Made by a program: the position numbers and the translations under genes. Positions 15,301 to 23,220 of a stretch of DNA of 23,494 nt are shown here, one piece after another (positions within the stretch are counted from its first letter, which is position 1; each line of letters begins with the position of its first letter). The notes under the pieces are model-generated. The model ran no database searches. It saw only the letters and a list, made by a program, of their open reading frames with translations, and was not told the origin of the DNA. The stretch comes from UBA1258 sp963643225 (GTDB lineage: Bacteria; Bacillota; Clostridia; Lachnospirales; Lachnospiraceae): contig CAVIIX010000027.1 of the NCBI GenBank assembly GCA_963643225.1, positions 1 to 23,494 of the forward strand, in the 5' to 3' direction.

Positions 15301-17250
15301 CTGACCGTTTGAAATTTCTACATGTTCACCTGATGAATTTGTATAAATATATGGAACATCATTATCAAGACCTGTCTTTAAGCCCCAGGTGCTTAAACGT
15401 GGTGATGCAACCTTACCTGCGGCATTTGTTTCGGGACCGTATACACAGAAGGATGCAGTCTGAATGGTATCAAAAATAGTGCGCTTATCATCACCGGAAC
15501 CATAAGAACCGTAAGATACATAACCACAGGAGCCGCCGCCGTCAGCAGGGAAGGTTAATTTTTCCAAATTGATACAGTTATAGAAAACACCGTATGGAAG
15601 CTCTACAGCTGTAGACCGGCCGTAGTCTGAAGGCATTGTAACTTCCTTTATATTGGTACGGCCTGCAAGTACAAAATTACCTATACCGTTTGCGTTGGAA
15701 ATATGATCCGGGAAATTAAATCTTGTTAAATTACCCGTAACACCCATACCGCAGGCAAAGGCACCTTCACCGATTCTTGCAATCGAATCAGAGAAGGAAA
15801 TGCTGGTTAAGGCAATATCATCATAAAAAGCAAAATTATCGATATTACAGCTGTTTTGGTTAATTGCAGACAAATCTAAAGTAACCAAAGCTGTACATGT
15901 GGCAAAAGCACCAGGACCAATATAATCAATTGATTCAGGAAGCGAGAGTGACCTTAAGGAATTACATCCGTAAAACGCTTCTGTACCGATGTTTTTGGTT
16001 GTATTTGATAAATTAATAGTCTTAAGTCTTGTACAGTTTTTAAAGGCTCTGTTTCCGATATCCATTACGTTATCAAAGGAAATTGATTCAACGAAGGAAT
16101 TATAGAAAGCATAATCACCGATATATTTAATTTCATCTGCAAGCTTTAAGGAAGTAACGTTGGCTGTATCCTTAAAAGCGTTATCACCGATACCTAAAAC
16201 TGTTGTCCAGTTGCTGCCTAAAAACCCATATTCATCGTTAACATCGATAGAGTTAAGCTGCTGATTGGGAGTTCCCTTTGGCATATAGCAGTAAGTAACG
16301 GGTGTAGTGGAACCGTTTCTTGAATCCACTACCTTTTCAAGGGTATATGTTTCAGCGGTAGCAATACCGTTTAATTTATCTCTGTAATAGGGCTGCGCCG
16401 CGCAGAAATATTTGTATTTATTGGTAATGTCCATATCTGCAATCCAGCAGGTACAACTAGGGCATTCACCTGGATTTTCAACAACTGCAGGAGCAGTGCC
16501 TGAAGATGGATCTGTATTATAGGCGTCCAGATCAACCAGATATTTATCATATTTAGCTTTATCAATAACCCATGTATTATAGGAAGTCTTATAGGTATTA
16601 AACTGTTCCGGGAAATATTTTTCAATCCAATACTGGTCGAGGGAGTTGTCGATGGTATTGCTTACTGAAGTAATATAATATTTTGATTTAATTGATGTTG
16701 TTGTATAATTTTGGGGTGATGACTTAATGGTGGCATATTCAGTATTTGAAGTTTTGGCAGCAGAATGTGCATCAAAAAAATTGTTAAAGAAATCTTCTTC
16801 AACAACAAGGTATGACAAGGGTAAAAGTGAAGCAATCTCAAGAGTACCTGTTGCATACATTGAATTGTATTCACAGATAACGCCTTTACCTGAGGAAGCA
16901 AGAGTATATAGTTTAAACTGCCATCCTATTTCATAGGCACCTGATGATAACTGCTTAACAGTCATTGTCTTATGAATGGTAGAATCAGAATCCGTATATC
17001 CTGTGGTGCCGTATTTACTTAAATCTACAGATTTAAGGTCTGCGTCAAAGTCTGAAAGATTAGTAAAATCAGAAGCCTCAACACCATAAGAATAGGTGTT
17101 GTTTATTGTAGGTGCCACGTAAGCGGTTGTAATACGCGCAGGTACCAAAGCCACTATAAGGGCACTGGCCATACATACACCGGAAAGTGCACGACGTACC
17201 GCCTTTCTCGTCCTTCTTGACATTTTCTTTGTAGATTTAAATACTCCCAT
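12313..17250 (-). CDS. Giant secreted BspA-like LRR protein with SPKTG sorting signal
   Basis: A 1645-residue protein. The long basic signal peptide spans about residues 1-43. Residues 55-345 form an unassigned domain with a cysteine cluster CPSCTC at 263-268 and further Cys at 283 and 321. LRR_5 repeats follow in blocks at about 350-640, 700-790 and 1040-1200. A Listeria-type InlB B-repeat (YSFSGWNKAL, about 1254-1313), a Ser/Thr/Asn linker, a second divergent InlB-like repeat (about 1353-1423), a Gly/Ser linker and a C-terminal beta-rich domain (about 1453-1595) come next. The sorting signal is SPKTGD at 1606-1611, then a hydrophobic helix and a KDKK tail. SPKTG is the type of motif cut by Clostridioides difficile sortase B. 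It starts 25 bases after a class B sortase gene, its probable processing enzyme. AAGGAG lies eight bases before the ATG. A role in adhesion is inferred from the architecture. Confidence 0.92.
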   Translation of the reverse strand: MGVFKSTKKMSRRTRKAVRRALSGVCMASALIVALVPARITTAYVAPTINNTYSYGVEASDFTNLSDFDADLKSVDLSKYGTTGYTDSDSTIHKTMTVKQLSSGAYEIGWQFKLYTLASSGKGVICEYNSMYATGTLEIASLLPLSYLVVEEDFFNNFFDAHSAAKTSNTEYATIKSSPQNYTTTSIKSKYYITSVSNTIDNSLDQYWIEKYFPEQFNTYKTSYNTWVIDKAKYDKYLVDLDAYNTDPSSGTAPAVVENPGECPSCTCWIADMDITNKYKYFCAAQPYYRDKLNGIATAETYTLEKVVDSRNGSTTPVTYCYMPKGTPNQQLNSIDVNDEYGFLGSNWTTVLGIGDNAFKDTANVTSLKLADEIKYIGDYAFYNSFVESISFDNVMDIGNRAFKNCTRLKTINLSNTTKNIGTEAFYGCNSLRSLSLPESIDYIGPGAFATCTALVTLDLSAINQNSCNIDNFAFYDDIALTSISFSDSIARIGEGAFACGMGVTGNLTRFNFPDHISNANGIGNFVLAGRTNIKEVTMPSDYGRSTAVELPYGVFYNCINLEKLTFPADGGGSCGYVSYGSYGSGDDKRTIFDTIQTASFCVYGPETNAAGKVASPRLSTWGLKTGLDNDVPYIYTNSSGEHVEISNGQYILIIDDEGVLQSCSFANSDMKTEALANGLDLEIPEYVGDTKVTGIATDCFLDPDVHDNIKTITIADNTISEIAAEAFKGCTRLTEVHIGNSVTKIGASAFEGCKNLTYVEFDTPVNGYSSFPVENIGEKAFATGSDSLIFEGDIDTSYGPFVWAMGLDNYVDSDLGTRVCYKTGYPTYLTVIVDNRNGLPTLVDHPHYELINKYSQTEGNAVNYIDAEGNAQTASWQLTDRYENLGNEFYDYTDASNPILYTYSISLQEEKMIKAALNLDVPAGIKSIDTYGFINNTSKQNEALSGPTSNTVNVSKYLSPLIKNYAVDGETIITADTIDTYKKYGLFKGYYGDYTVTEDGSSVKADYNGDSKDAALYELEAIGNDRIESITLHTVEYLPDYAFYSCEKLSSITLGDSMQDLGTAPFTGCTSLTGIGSTTDGVICYNGIVYSENDDSTYNIVEVLSARGKSVGSKKIKVSDEDPYLANVSTISDGAFENCDYISGVDFRGVDLLTEIPDNCFKDCDTLNQVILPDNITSIGHNAFAGAMEGIELVCYGTEVYLPSDAFGTKTIADDNEYVEAKRVISYKDSAVRKAARDLSADVSETLDDTVKVQFFDYDGTELSDLIYVDVGSSVSLEDIPKDPLRTGYSFSGWNKALTNITTDSVIVATYTQNASDSSSTVSDNNTTSDSNTNTSTSGGTTSTSTAASNTTLYTLTVTNGNGSGSYAEGATVIITCTNPPSGYVFDKWVTNNSDLGIASVNVAATTLKMPAHEASVEATFKAAPSNTSGSGSGSESSGSQTSTKTDTNTGNTIVISKSGISNTSLASASVTGSSDNYVIRITETAAATAAVEKALTNEYGSLDAIRYTAMDITLYDATGTNKITDYSGLSITITLPLPDVLASYAGNNKVAGVVNEKLDKLNPKFTSIDGVPCITFTATHFSPYTIYVNTANASATAGTTIDASPKTGDGIQPKWFLVAGLAALSIALFFMKDKKTVSDKAFA

Positions 17251-17275
17251 GTTGTTTTCTCCTTAAAGCCAGCGC

Positions 17276-18433
17276 TTAGTCGATTTTTTTAGCAACAACT
17301 ACAAATCTTCCGTTTTTATCTTCCTGATAGTCGCAGGTAGAAAGTGTTAACAGCCTATCTCCGTATTCGGCTGTCACACCGGTATTTATCAACGACAAAT
17401 TCGCCATTTCCTCCATTGCCGAAGCAAATTCTTCGTAGGAATTGGCGTCTATAAACTGATAGTACTTAAAAGTAACCTCATCAGCATTGTATATACGTGA
17501 ACGAAAAGCATACATAACCTCGTATTCACCCTTTTCGTAAATCGTATCGAATAAAATGGTCTTATGCTCCTCGTAAAAATCCTGATTAGCATATTTTATA
17601 ATCGAGGAAAACATTTTACCGTTCTTCATGTGATGCCCGTAAAGTATAAAGTTATCATTGCCTAAAATAACATCACAGTTACAGTCAAGGAATATGCATC
17701 CGTTAGAATCCTTATTCTGATTAAAATCATGTTTAAGGTAATATTCGTTGTCTGTAGTCTGCATCACAGGGTAGTCAATTATAGTATCGGCTATTTTTAT
17801 CCATCCGATTAGACTTTTATTTTTATTATATAAAGCCAGATATTCATCAAGGATATCAGGAATCACAACCTCCTCTGAATATTCCTTTTTAACGGAGGGC
17901 GTAACATTTTTTAAAATGTCTGCAAATTTATCATCCTTTAATTCGTTTAATTCTTCTGCCTGACGCTGGGTTTTTCTGGCGTCTGAATAATATTTTATAA
18001 AATAGCCTATTGAAAACGCAGCTATAAACAAAAGAATAATTATCAAAAAAGTTCTTTCCCTGTTCTGCTTTTTAATTTCTTTTTTAACCTTTTCCTTTAA
18101 TTTTGGATCTATCGGCTGGTTTTCGGGCTTACCTTTTGTTTTGTTTTTTTTATTTCTTTCAGGCTTTTGCTTAGCCTCGGCTTTAAGCGAATTATTTACC
18201 GGCACAAATTCGTCGCTTCTTACCTTTTCATATAAATCAAAAATTTTATCATCAAATTTATCTCCAAGCTTAGAATTAAATCTGACGGTTTTGACTATAT
18301 CAACCGCTTTTTTTATGCCTTCCTCAGTATTCAAATCACAAATAGCTTCAATTTTATCAATAATTTCTTTATCCTTAACAGCAAGATCATACTCTGCCTT
18401 AGTATTGAAGCCTTCGCCATCTATAAAAAACAT
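17276..18433 (-). CDS. srtB: Class B sortase with N-terminal cytoplasmic extension
   Basis: A 385-residue transpeptidase that should link sorted surface proteins to peptidoglycan on the outer face of the membrane. The catalytic domain occupies about 190-385: His267 in LYGHHMKNGKMF, Cys367 in TLSTCDY and Arg376 in NGRFVVVAKK. One transmembrane helix lies at about 128-147. Before it is an extension of about 127 residues, much longer than in standard SrtB: a compact acidic helical part (FNTKAEYDLAVKDKEIIDK to about residue 72), then a Lys-rich linker (about 82-127). With the N-terminus inside, this part would be cytoplasmic. The two downstream genes carry SPKTG and SPDTG signals, so they are the likely substrates. 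The AGGTGG upstream is 13 bases from the ATG, a long spacing, and no closer site is visible. Confidence 0.93.
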   Translation of the reverse strand: MFFIDGEGFNTKAEYDLAVKDKEIIDKIEAICDLNTEEGIKKAVDIVKTVRFNSKLGDKFDDKIFDLYEKVRSDEFVPVNNSLKAEAKQKPERNKKNKTKGKPENQPIDPKLKEKVKKEIKKQNRERTFLIIILLFIAAFSIGYFIKYYSDARKTQRQAEELNELKDDKFADILKNVTPSVKKEYSEEVVIPDILDEYLALYNKNKSLIGWIKIADTIIDYPVMQTTDNEYYLKHDFNQNKDSNGCIFLDCNCDVILGNDNFILYGHHMKNGKMFSSIIKYANQDFYEEHKTILFDTIYEKGEYEVMYAFRSRIYNADEVTFKYYQFIDANSYEEFASAMEEMANLSLINTGVTAEYGDRLLTLSTCDYQEDKNGRFVVVAKKID

Positions 18434-18474
18434 AATAATATAAAATCCACCTAATTTTAGTAATTACCATTTTT

Positions 18475-18502
18475 ATTGTACTATATATTGGAAATTTTAC
18501 AA
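18475..18502 (-). promoter_or_regulatory. Predicted promoter of the sortase/LRR operon
   Basis: On the minus strand TTGTAA (18502-18497) and TACAAT (18480-18475) are 16 bases apart, 41 bases before the sortase ATG. The match is moderate, but it is the best in the 149-base gap. Confidence 0.45.
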
Positions 18503-18545
18503 GAGAAAAAACTAGATATTGTGCAAAATATAGTTTGATGACAAC

Positions 18546-18576
18546 AAAAAAATCAGGCCTTAGACCTGATTTTTTA
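18546..18576 (-). terminator. Strong terminator after the Hpt gene
   Basis: An 11-base-pair stem (AAAAAATCAGG / CCTGATTTTTT) with a seven-base loop sits eight bases after the Hpt stop codon. It has T runs on both strands, so it may work in both directions, but only the minus-strand gene needs it. Confidence 0.85.
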
Positions 18577-18582
18577 TAAGAG

Positions 18583-18936
18583 TCAGAGTTCTTTAATTAT
18601 CCTTACAGCTTCTTTGTATGAATCATCAATACGCGATAAATTTTTTGAATCAAAATCAGTTGATCCGCTTCTGAAAACCTCAGTGATGATTTTCATCTCA
18701 CTGTAAAGCTTATTTAGCCCGAGGTTGGCAGAAACGCCCTTTAACGCATGTGCTGCATCAAAAGCAGCCTCAGCATCGTTATCCTCAATGCCCTTTAACA
18801 TGTTGCCGTAATTTTTATCCTCCAGCAGCTTATTTAGGCATTTTAAATACAATGCTTCATTATCTACAAAACGCTCCAATGTTTCCTCAAGGTTCACTCC
18901 CAGATATTCAAGTTTTTTTACCTGATCGTCTGTCAT
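18583..18936 (-). CDS. Stand-alone histidine phosphotransfer (Hpt) domain protein
   Basis: A 117-residue, all-helical protein that consists of a single Hpt domain. The phospho-accepting residue is His63 in AAHALKGVSANLGL, which matches the HxLKGxxxxLG signature. Such proteins shuttle phosphate between receiver domains of hybrid sensor kinases and response regulators. No kinase or regulator gene is adjacent, so its partners must be encoded elsewhere. AGGAGGG lies nine bases before the ATG. The gene lies 78 bases after the arabinofuranosidase gene, with a possible own promoter between them, and ends in a strong terminator. Confidence 0.9.
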   Translation of the reverse strand: MTDDQVKKLEYLGVNLEETLERFVDNEALYLKCLNKLLEDKNYGNMLKGIEDNDAEAAFDAAHALKGVSANLGLNKLYSEMKIITEVFRSGSTDFDSKNLSRIDDSYKEAVRIIKEL

Positions 18937-18978
18937 AATATAGAACCCTCCTACACTTTTTCAAGTATATGTAAAAAT

Positions 18979-19007
18979 TATTTACAAATAATTAACCAGC
19001 TGGTCAA
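18979..19007 (-). promoter_or_regulatory. Possible promoter of the Hpt gene
   Basis: On the minus strand TTGACC (19007-19002) and TAAATA (18984-18979) are 17 bases apart. The -35 overlaps a small palindrome ACCAGCTGGT (18995-19004), which could be an operator. The evidence is weak. Confidence 0.35.
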
Positions 19008-19014
19008 ACCCCTC

Positions 19015-20937
19015 TTAAAATCTTAATACATTAAATGAATATTTTGATATCTTAATCTTATTTGAATCAAGAACTGCTTCACTTGTATTTACACATAAAG
19101 GCTTTTCTATTGAATTGTAAGCATTCTTTTCAGGCCCGGTTAAAGAAATTATTTTAATATTTTTATTGTAGTTTCCTTCTATGTCAAAGGTGATTTCAAT
19201 ATCCCTATCATTGGAATTAACTAGCTTAATTATTCTTTCACCGGTCTTTGAATCTCTTGATACATTGTAATAAATTCCTTCTTTAATTGAGGAATTTAAA
19301 TCAAATACCTTAATTGTCTCATCTCCCATATTGGAAGCATACATTTTCTGTACGTGGTAGCTGGGGCTTCCGTAAGAAATGTCTGTGTTAAACCAAATCA
19401 TATCCGGAGACCACTGGGCGTAATTAACCCTTGCAAATAAAGGCGCATAGGAAGCAAGCACCACTACATCACCGTTTCTTTCTACGCCTGTTAAAAATGC
19501 GGCTTCAGCTAAAGCGCCCCATAAAGTATTGGCATCAGGGCGGTTAAAATCACATATTGGATGTGCTGCATATTCACCGGCAAACACCTTTATTTCCCTG
19601 TCATAGTTATCATAAAAATCGTTATGTTCGAATAAATATGAAGGCGCTACATAATAATGCTCGTCTAAAGCATAAGCAAAATCCTTTATATTTTTATTTT
19701 TACGATAAAAATCCCAGGCCATTGTGTAGCGTTTGGAAGTAATGTCAGGGCCCGCAGAGCCTATAAGCTTAATATAGGGAGCATATTCATGAATTGCCCT
19801 TTCAAACAGTACGTATCTTTCAAAGAAGTCCGCCTTTTCAGTCTGCCACTGTTCATTACCGATACCAAGCATTTCTAAATTAAAGGGTTTGGGATGCCCC
19901 ATTTTAATTCGAATTTTGCCCCACTTTGTATTTTCATCGCCATTTGCAAATTCAATTAAATCTATTGCATCCTGCAAAAATTCTTTAAATTCCTCAGAAT
20001 CTCTATCTACCATTTCATTAGACTGATACTGGCAGGCAAAGCCTACGTTTAATACAGGAAGAGCCTTTGCCCCGATGGATTCACACAGTAAAAAATATTC
20101 ATAAAAGCCAAGACCTAAGGTCTGATTGTACCAGGCGTATTCACTCTCCAGTTTATTATTATTTTTACTGTTACCATGCACTGCCCAGCGGTTAAAATTA
20201 GTCTTTCTCTCCCATGTGGGCTTTAAGGTTTCTTTATAGCGATATCTGTTATATAAAGTATTTCCTTCAACGATGCAGCCTCCGGGGAAACGAATAAATC
20301 CCGGGTGTAAATCCTTTAATAAATTGTATAAATCCGCCCTGAAAATACCAAATACGGCAGATTCAGGTATTAAAGAAACATAAGAAATTTCTATAATGCC
20401 TTTTCCTTCAAAAGAAAGGTTGAAGTTTTCATTTTTAACTGATTCTGATGCAGTTAATTTACAAGAATAAAGCTTCCAGTAATTATATTTTTCATCTATA
20501 TAGTCTTTGGCACTGATTTTTGCAAAAGAATTGCCAATACTGATTTTAAAATCTCCTTCAAAATCAACCGGCCGTGCCCACATTAAAAAATTATATTTTT
20601 CTCCATTTTTAAGGCTGATACCTTCATAGGCTTTATTGGAAATTTTAGTACCACCTTCGGTAACCGTTAACCTTAAATAATTTGCATTTTCTTCACTTAA
20701 AGGAGAGCCTGATACAAATAAATGTTTTGCATTATTAAAGTCCCAGGCATAATCAAAAGCCGGAACCGTATAATAGTCTCCTACATCACCCATTGACTTT
20801 ACAAAGCTGAAGGATCTGTTTTCAAGCATTTCTGCATATAAGCCCCCATCTGCCGCGTAATTAATGTCTTCAAAGAAGAGACCTATCATATTTTGGTTGA
20901 TTTTTACATTTGTTTCATTACTGATCTTTATATTCAT
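19015..20937 (-). CDS. Intracellular alpha-L-arabinofuranosidase, GH51
   Basis: A 640-residue protein without a signal peptide, so it acts on imported arabino-oligosaccharides in the cytoplasm. It removes terminal alpha-L-arabinofuranosyl groups from arabinoxylan or arabinan fragments. The opening segment (IGLFFEDINYAADGGLYAEMLENRSF) and FIRFPGGCIVEGN near 214-226 are typical of the clan A arabinofuranosidases. The acid/base is Glu362 in GIGNEQW and the nucleophile is Glu455 in VFAGEYAAH. An insertion at about 50-190 that may hold a carbohydrate-binding-like beta domain precedes the barrel core. The C-terminal 110 residues form the usual beta-sandwich. AAAGGAA lies about six bases upstream of the ATG. 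No transporter or regulator of arabinose use is nearby, so it stands as an isolated hydrolase gene here. Confidence 0.92.
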   Translation of the reverse strand: MNIKISNETNVKINQNMIGLFFEDINYAADGGLYAEMLENRSFSFVKSMGDVGDYYTVPAFDYAWDFNNAKHLFVSGSPLSEENANYLRLTVTEGGTKISNKAYEGISLKNGEKYNFLMWARPVDFEGDFKISIGNSFAKISAKDYIDEKYNYWKLYSCKLTASESVKNENFNLSFEGKGIIEISYVSLIPESAVFGIFRADLYNLLKDLHPGFIRFPGGCIVEGNTLYNRYRYKETLKPTWERKTNFNRWAVHGNSKNNNKLESEYAWYNQTLGLGFYEYFLLCESIGAKALPVLNVGFACQYQSNEMVDRDSEEFKEFLQDAIDLIEFANGDENTKWGKIRIKMGHPKPFNLEMLGIGNEQWQTEKADFFERYVLFERAIHEYAPYIKLIGSAGPDITSKRYTMAWDFYRKNKNIKDFAYALDEHYYVAPSYLFEHNDFYDNYDREIKVFAGEYAAHPICDFNRPDANTLWGALAEAAFLTGVERNGDVVVLASYAPLFARVNYAQWSPDMIWFNTDISYGSPSYHVQKMYASNMGDETIKVFDLNSSIKEGIYYNVSRDSKTGERIIKLVNSNDRDIEITFDIEGNYNKNIKIISLTGPEKNAYNSIEKPLCVNTSEAVLDSNKIKISKYSFNVLRF

Positions 20938-20962
20938 AATTTTTCCTTTTTACTTTAAACGA

Positions 20963-20987
20963 CTGCCTTTAGTTTACCTAAAAGCAG
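20963..20987 (-). terminator. Possible weak terminator after the EF-G-like gene
   Basis: On the minus strand CTGCTTTTAG, loop GTAAA and CTAAAGGCAG form a 10-base-pair stem with one G-T pair. It is followed by TCGTTT, a poor T tract, so readthrough into the arabinofuranosidase gene is likely. Confidence 0.4.
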
Positions 20988-21039
20988 CCGCTTTTTAAAG
21001 TCAAATCAATAAGTTTTTTAAAAACTGTATGCCTGCAAA

Positions 21040-23133
21040 TTAAGCATCAACGCTGCTTTCAGCAACCTTGCTTGCTCTTTCCTTAACCTGAGCCTCCTGT
21101 ATGTCTGAAGGAGCCTGTTCGTAGCGGTCGAATTCATATTCATATTCGCCTCTGCCGCCGGTCATAGAGCGCAAATCGGTACAATAACCGAATAAGCTCA
21201 TCATAGGAACGGAAGCTTCAATAATCTGACGTCCGCCCTGTACAGGGTTCATGCCAAGTACTCTTCCTCTTCTCTTATTTAAATCACCCATAACATCGCC
21301 TGTATAAGAATCAGGAACATTAACCTTTAAGTTTACGATAGGCTCTAAAAGGATAGGGCCAGCTTCCATGAAGCCTTTCTTAAATGCCTGAATTGTAGCC
21401 ATCTTGAAGGCCATTTCCGAAGAATCAACGGGATGATAGGAGCCATCGTAAAGAGTAGCCTTAACGCCTACTACGGGGTAAGCTGCCAGGGGGCCTCTTA
21501 ATACGGAATCCTGTAAGCCCTTTTCAACTGCAGGGAAGTAGTTCTTGGGAACCGCACCGCCCACAACCTCTTCTGCAAATTCATAAGGAACAGTGATATC
21601 TGAAGCAGGTTCGAAGCGCATCTTAACGTGGCCGTACTGACCATGTCCGCCTGACTGCTTCTTATATTTGTATTCAACATCTGATTTCTTTTTAATGGTC
21701 TCTCTGAAGGCTACCTTTGGTTTTTCAAGAGTAATTTCAACCTTGTATTCGTTTTTGAGTCTGCTTGTAACGATATCAAGGTGCATATCGCCCATACCGT
21801 AAAGTAATGTCTGACCGTTATCGGAGTCATTAACGTTCTTTAAGGTTAAGTCTTCATGCATCATCTTCTGTAATGCCTGACTTATCTTGTCAACGTCTCC
21901 CTTGTTAACAGGACGGTATCTCATATAGGTATAAGGCTTTGAAATTTCAAACATACCATATTTGATAATGTTAGCCTTTGTGGATAAGGAGTTGCCTGTT
22001 CTTGCGCCTGTAAGCTTTGCAATGGCGCCAAGATCGCCGGCATGTAATTCAGGCACTTCAACAGCCTTTCCGCCCTGCATGGTATAAAGCTTTGAAACCT
22101 TTTCTTCAATGTCTTTATCAAGGTTATAAATCATATCATCTGATTTAAGAACGCCTGAGCATACCTTAATAAGTGAATATTTACCGATGAAAGGATCCAC
22201 GATTGTCTTAAAGATAAAGGCTGATTTAGCCTTTGAAAAATCGTAGTTAGCTTCAAAGATTTCGTTATTCTTCATTGAAATACCTGCAATCTTGCAGTTT
22301 TCGGGGCTGGGTAAATATTTAACGATATCATCAAGCAGGGTATAAATACCATAGCAGAGAATACTTGAACCCATTGTCATAGGTACAACGGAACCGTCAA
22401 TAATATTTGTTCTTAAAGCTGCTCTGATTTCTGCATCTGAGAAGGTTTCACCGGAAAAATATCTTTCCATGAATTCCTCACTGGTTTCAGCAACAGTTTC
22501 AAGAAGGGTGTCTCTGTACTGCTGTAAGTTAGCCTTTGAATATTCTGGAACCGGAATTTCAACAGCTTCCTTACCCTGCCATTTATTACCGGTTTCGGAA
22601 ATAACGTTAACGTAGCCAATAAGCTTTTCGTTTTCTCTGATAGGAAGATGGAAAGGAGCCATTCTCTTTCCGTATTTCTCTGTCATAGTCTCCAAAACGT
22701 TTTTAAACGAAGCATTGTCAACGTCCATATCGGTAACGAAAACAAAACGGGGCTTTTTATATTTTTCACATAATTCCCATGCCTTTTCTGTACCTACTTC
22801 AAAACCGGATTTACCGGAAACAACTATAATTGCTGCATCTGCAGCTGCAACAGCTTCTTCAACTTCACCAATAAAGTCAAAATAGCCTGGTGTATCTAAT
22901 AAATTAATCTTAACGCCTTCCCATTCCAAAGCTATCAAAGAGGTATTAATTGAGAACTTACGCTTAATTTCTTCCTTACCAAAGTCACTTAAGGTATTTC
23001 CGTCATCTACCTTGCCCATACGGCTTGTTAAGCCTGCAAGATATGCCATTGCTTCAGCAAGGCTCGTCTTTCCGCAACCACCATGTCCCAGTAACACGAC
23101 ATTTCTGATTTTGTCAGTTGTGTAAACATTCAT
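21040..23133 (-). CDS. EF-G-like translational GTPase (FusA2-type paralogue)
   Basis: A 697-residue protein with all five EF-G domains by length and order. The P-loop is GHGGCGKT at 16-23 and G3 is DTPGYFDF at 80-87. Domain IV carries SGGHGQYGHVKMRFEP near 500-515, and domain V ends with MTGGRGEYEYEF. Several positions differ from canonical FusA: the P-loop lacks the AHVDAGKT form, switch I reads KRKFSINTS in place of the RGITI segment, and the NKxD of G4 appears as TDMD at 134-137. These traits place it with the secondary EF-G paralogues (EF-G2/FusA2) and not with the housekeeping factor. The ATG at 23133 has GGAGG nine bases upstream; a TTG two codons earlier is disfavoured. It precedes the arabinofuranosidase by about 100 bases. 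Confidence 0.9.
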   Translation of the reverse strand: MNVYTTDKIRNVVLLGHGGCGKTSLAEAMAYLAGLTSRMGKVDDGNTLSDFGKEEIKRKFSINTSLIALEWEGVKINLLDTPGYFDFIGEVEEAVAAADAAIIVVSGKSGFEVGTEKAWELCEKYKKPRFVFVTDMDVDNASFKNVLETMTEKYGKRMAPFHLPIRENEKLIGYVNVISETGNKWQGKEAVEIPVPEYSKANLQQYRDTLLETVAETSEEFMERYFSGETFSDAEIRAALRTNIIDGSVVPMTMGSSILCYGIYTLLDDIVKYLPSPENCKIAGISMKNNEIFEANYDFSKAKSAFIFKTIVDPFIGKYSLIKVCSGVLKSDDMIYNLDKDIEEKVSKLYTMQGGKAVEVPELHAGDLGAIAKLTGARTGNSLSTKANIIKYGMFEISKPYTYMRYRPVNKGDVDKISQALQKMMHEDLTLKNVNDSDNGQTLLYGMGDMHLDIVTSRLKNEYKVEITLEKPKVAFRETIKKKSDVEYKYKKQSGGHGQYGHVKMRFEPASDITVPYEFAEEVVGGAVPKNYFPAVEKGLQDSVLRGPLAAYPVVGVKATLYDGSYHPVDSSEMAFKMATIQAFKKGFMEAGPILLEPIVNLKVNVPDSYTGDVMGDLNKRRGRVLGMNPVQGGRQIIEASVPMMSLFGYCTDLRSMTGGRGEYEYEFDRYEQAPSDIQEAQVKERASKVAESSVDA

Positions 23134-23142
23134 AGCCAAATT

Positions 23143-23186
23143 CCTCCAATGTAAGTCGTTTGAGAATTCATTGGTTAAAACTTACA
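23143..23186 (-). promoter_or_regulatory. Two mutually exclusive hairpins at the EF-G-like ribosome-binding site
   Basis: In the minus-strand leader, TGTAAGT (23186-23180 reversed) can pair with ACTTACA (23156-23150), and CCAATG (23174-23169) with CATTGG (23151-23146). The two pairings share bases and cannot coexist, and the second covers two bases of the GGAGG site at 23147-23143. A regulatory switch is possible but unproven. Confidence 0.4.
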
Positions 23187-23220
23187 ATTAATTTTATTTT
23201 AAATGAAAACTCATGTTAAT

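Noticed and set aside
9566..17250. Direct DNA repeats in the LRR genes as a possible tandem-repeat or CRISPR array
   Set aside because: The periodicity is at protein level (about 23 residues); units differ strongly in DNA sequence and there are no constant repeats with spacers.
18995..19004. Palindrome ACCAGCTGGT as an E-box-like or regulator site
   Set aside because: Ten bases with a single occurrence are not enough; it is only noted with the weak Hpt promoter.
21011..21026. AT-only palindrome AGTTTTTTAAAAACT as a terminator
   Set aside because: A stem of A-T pairs alone has little stability, and the composition makes such matches expected by chance.
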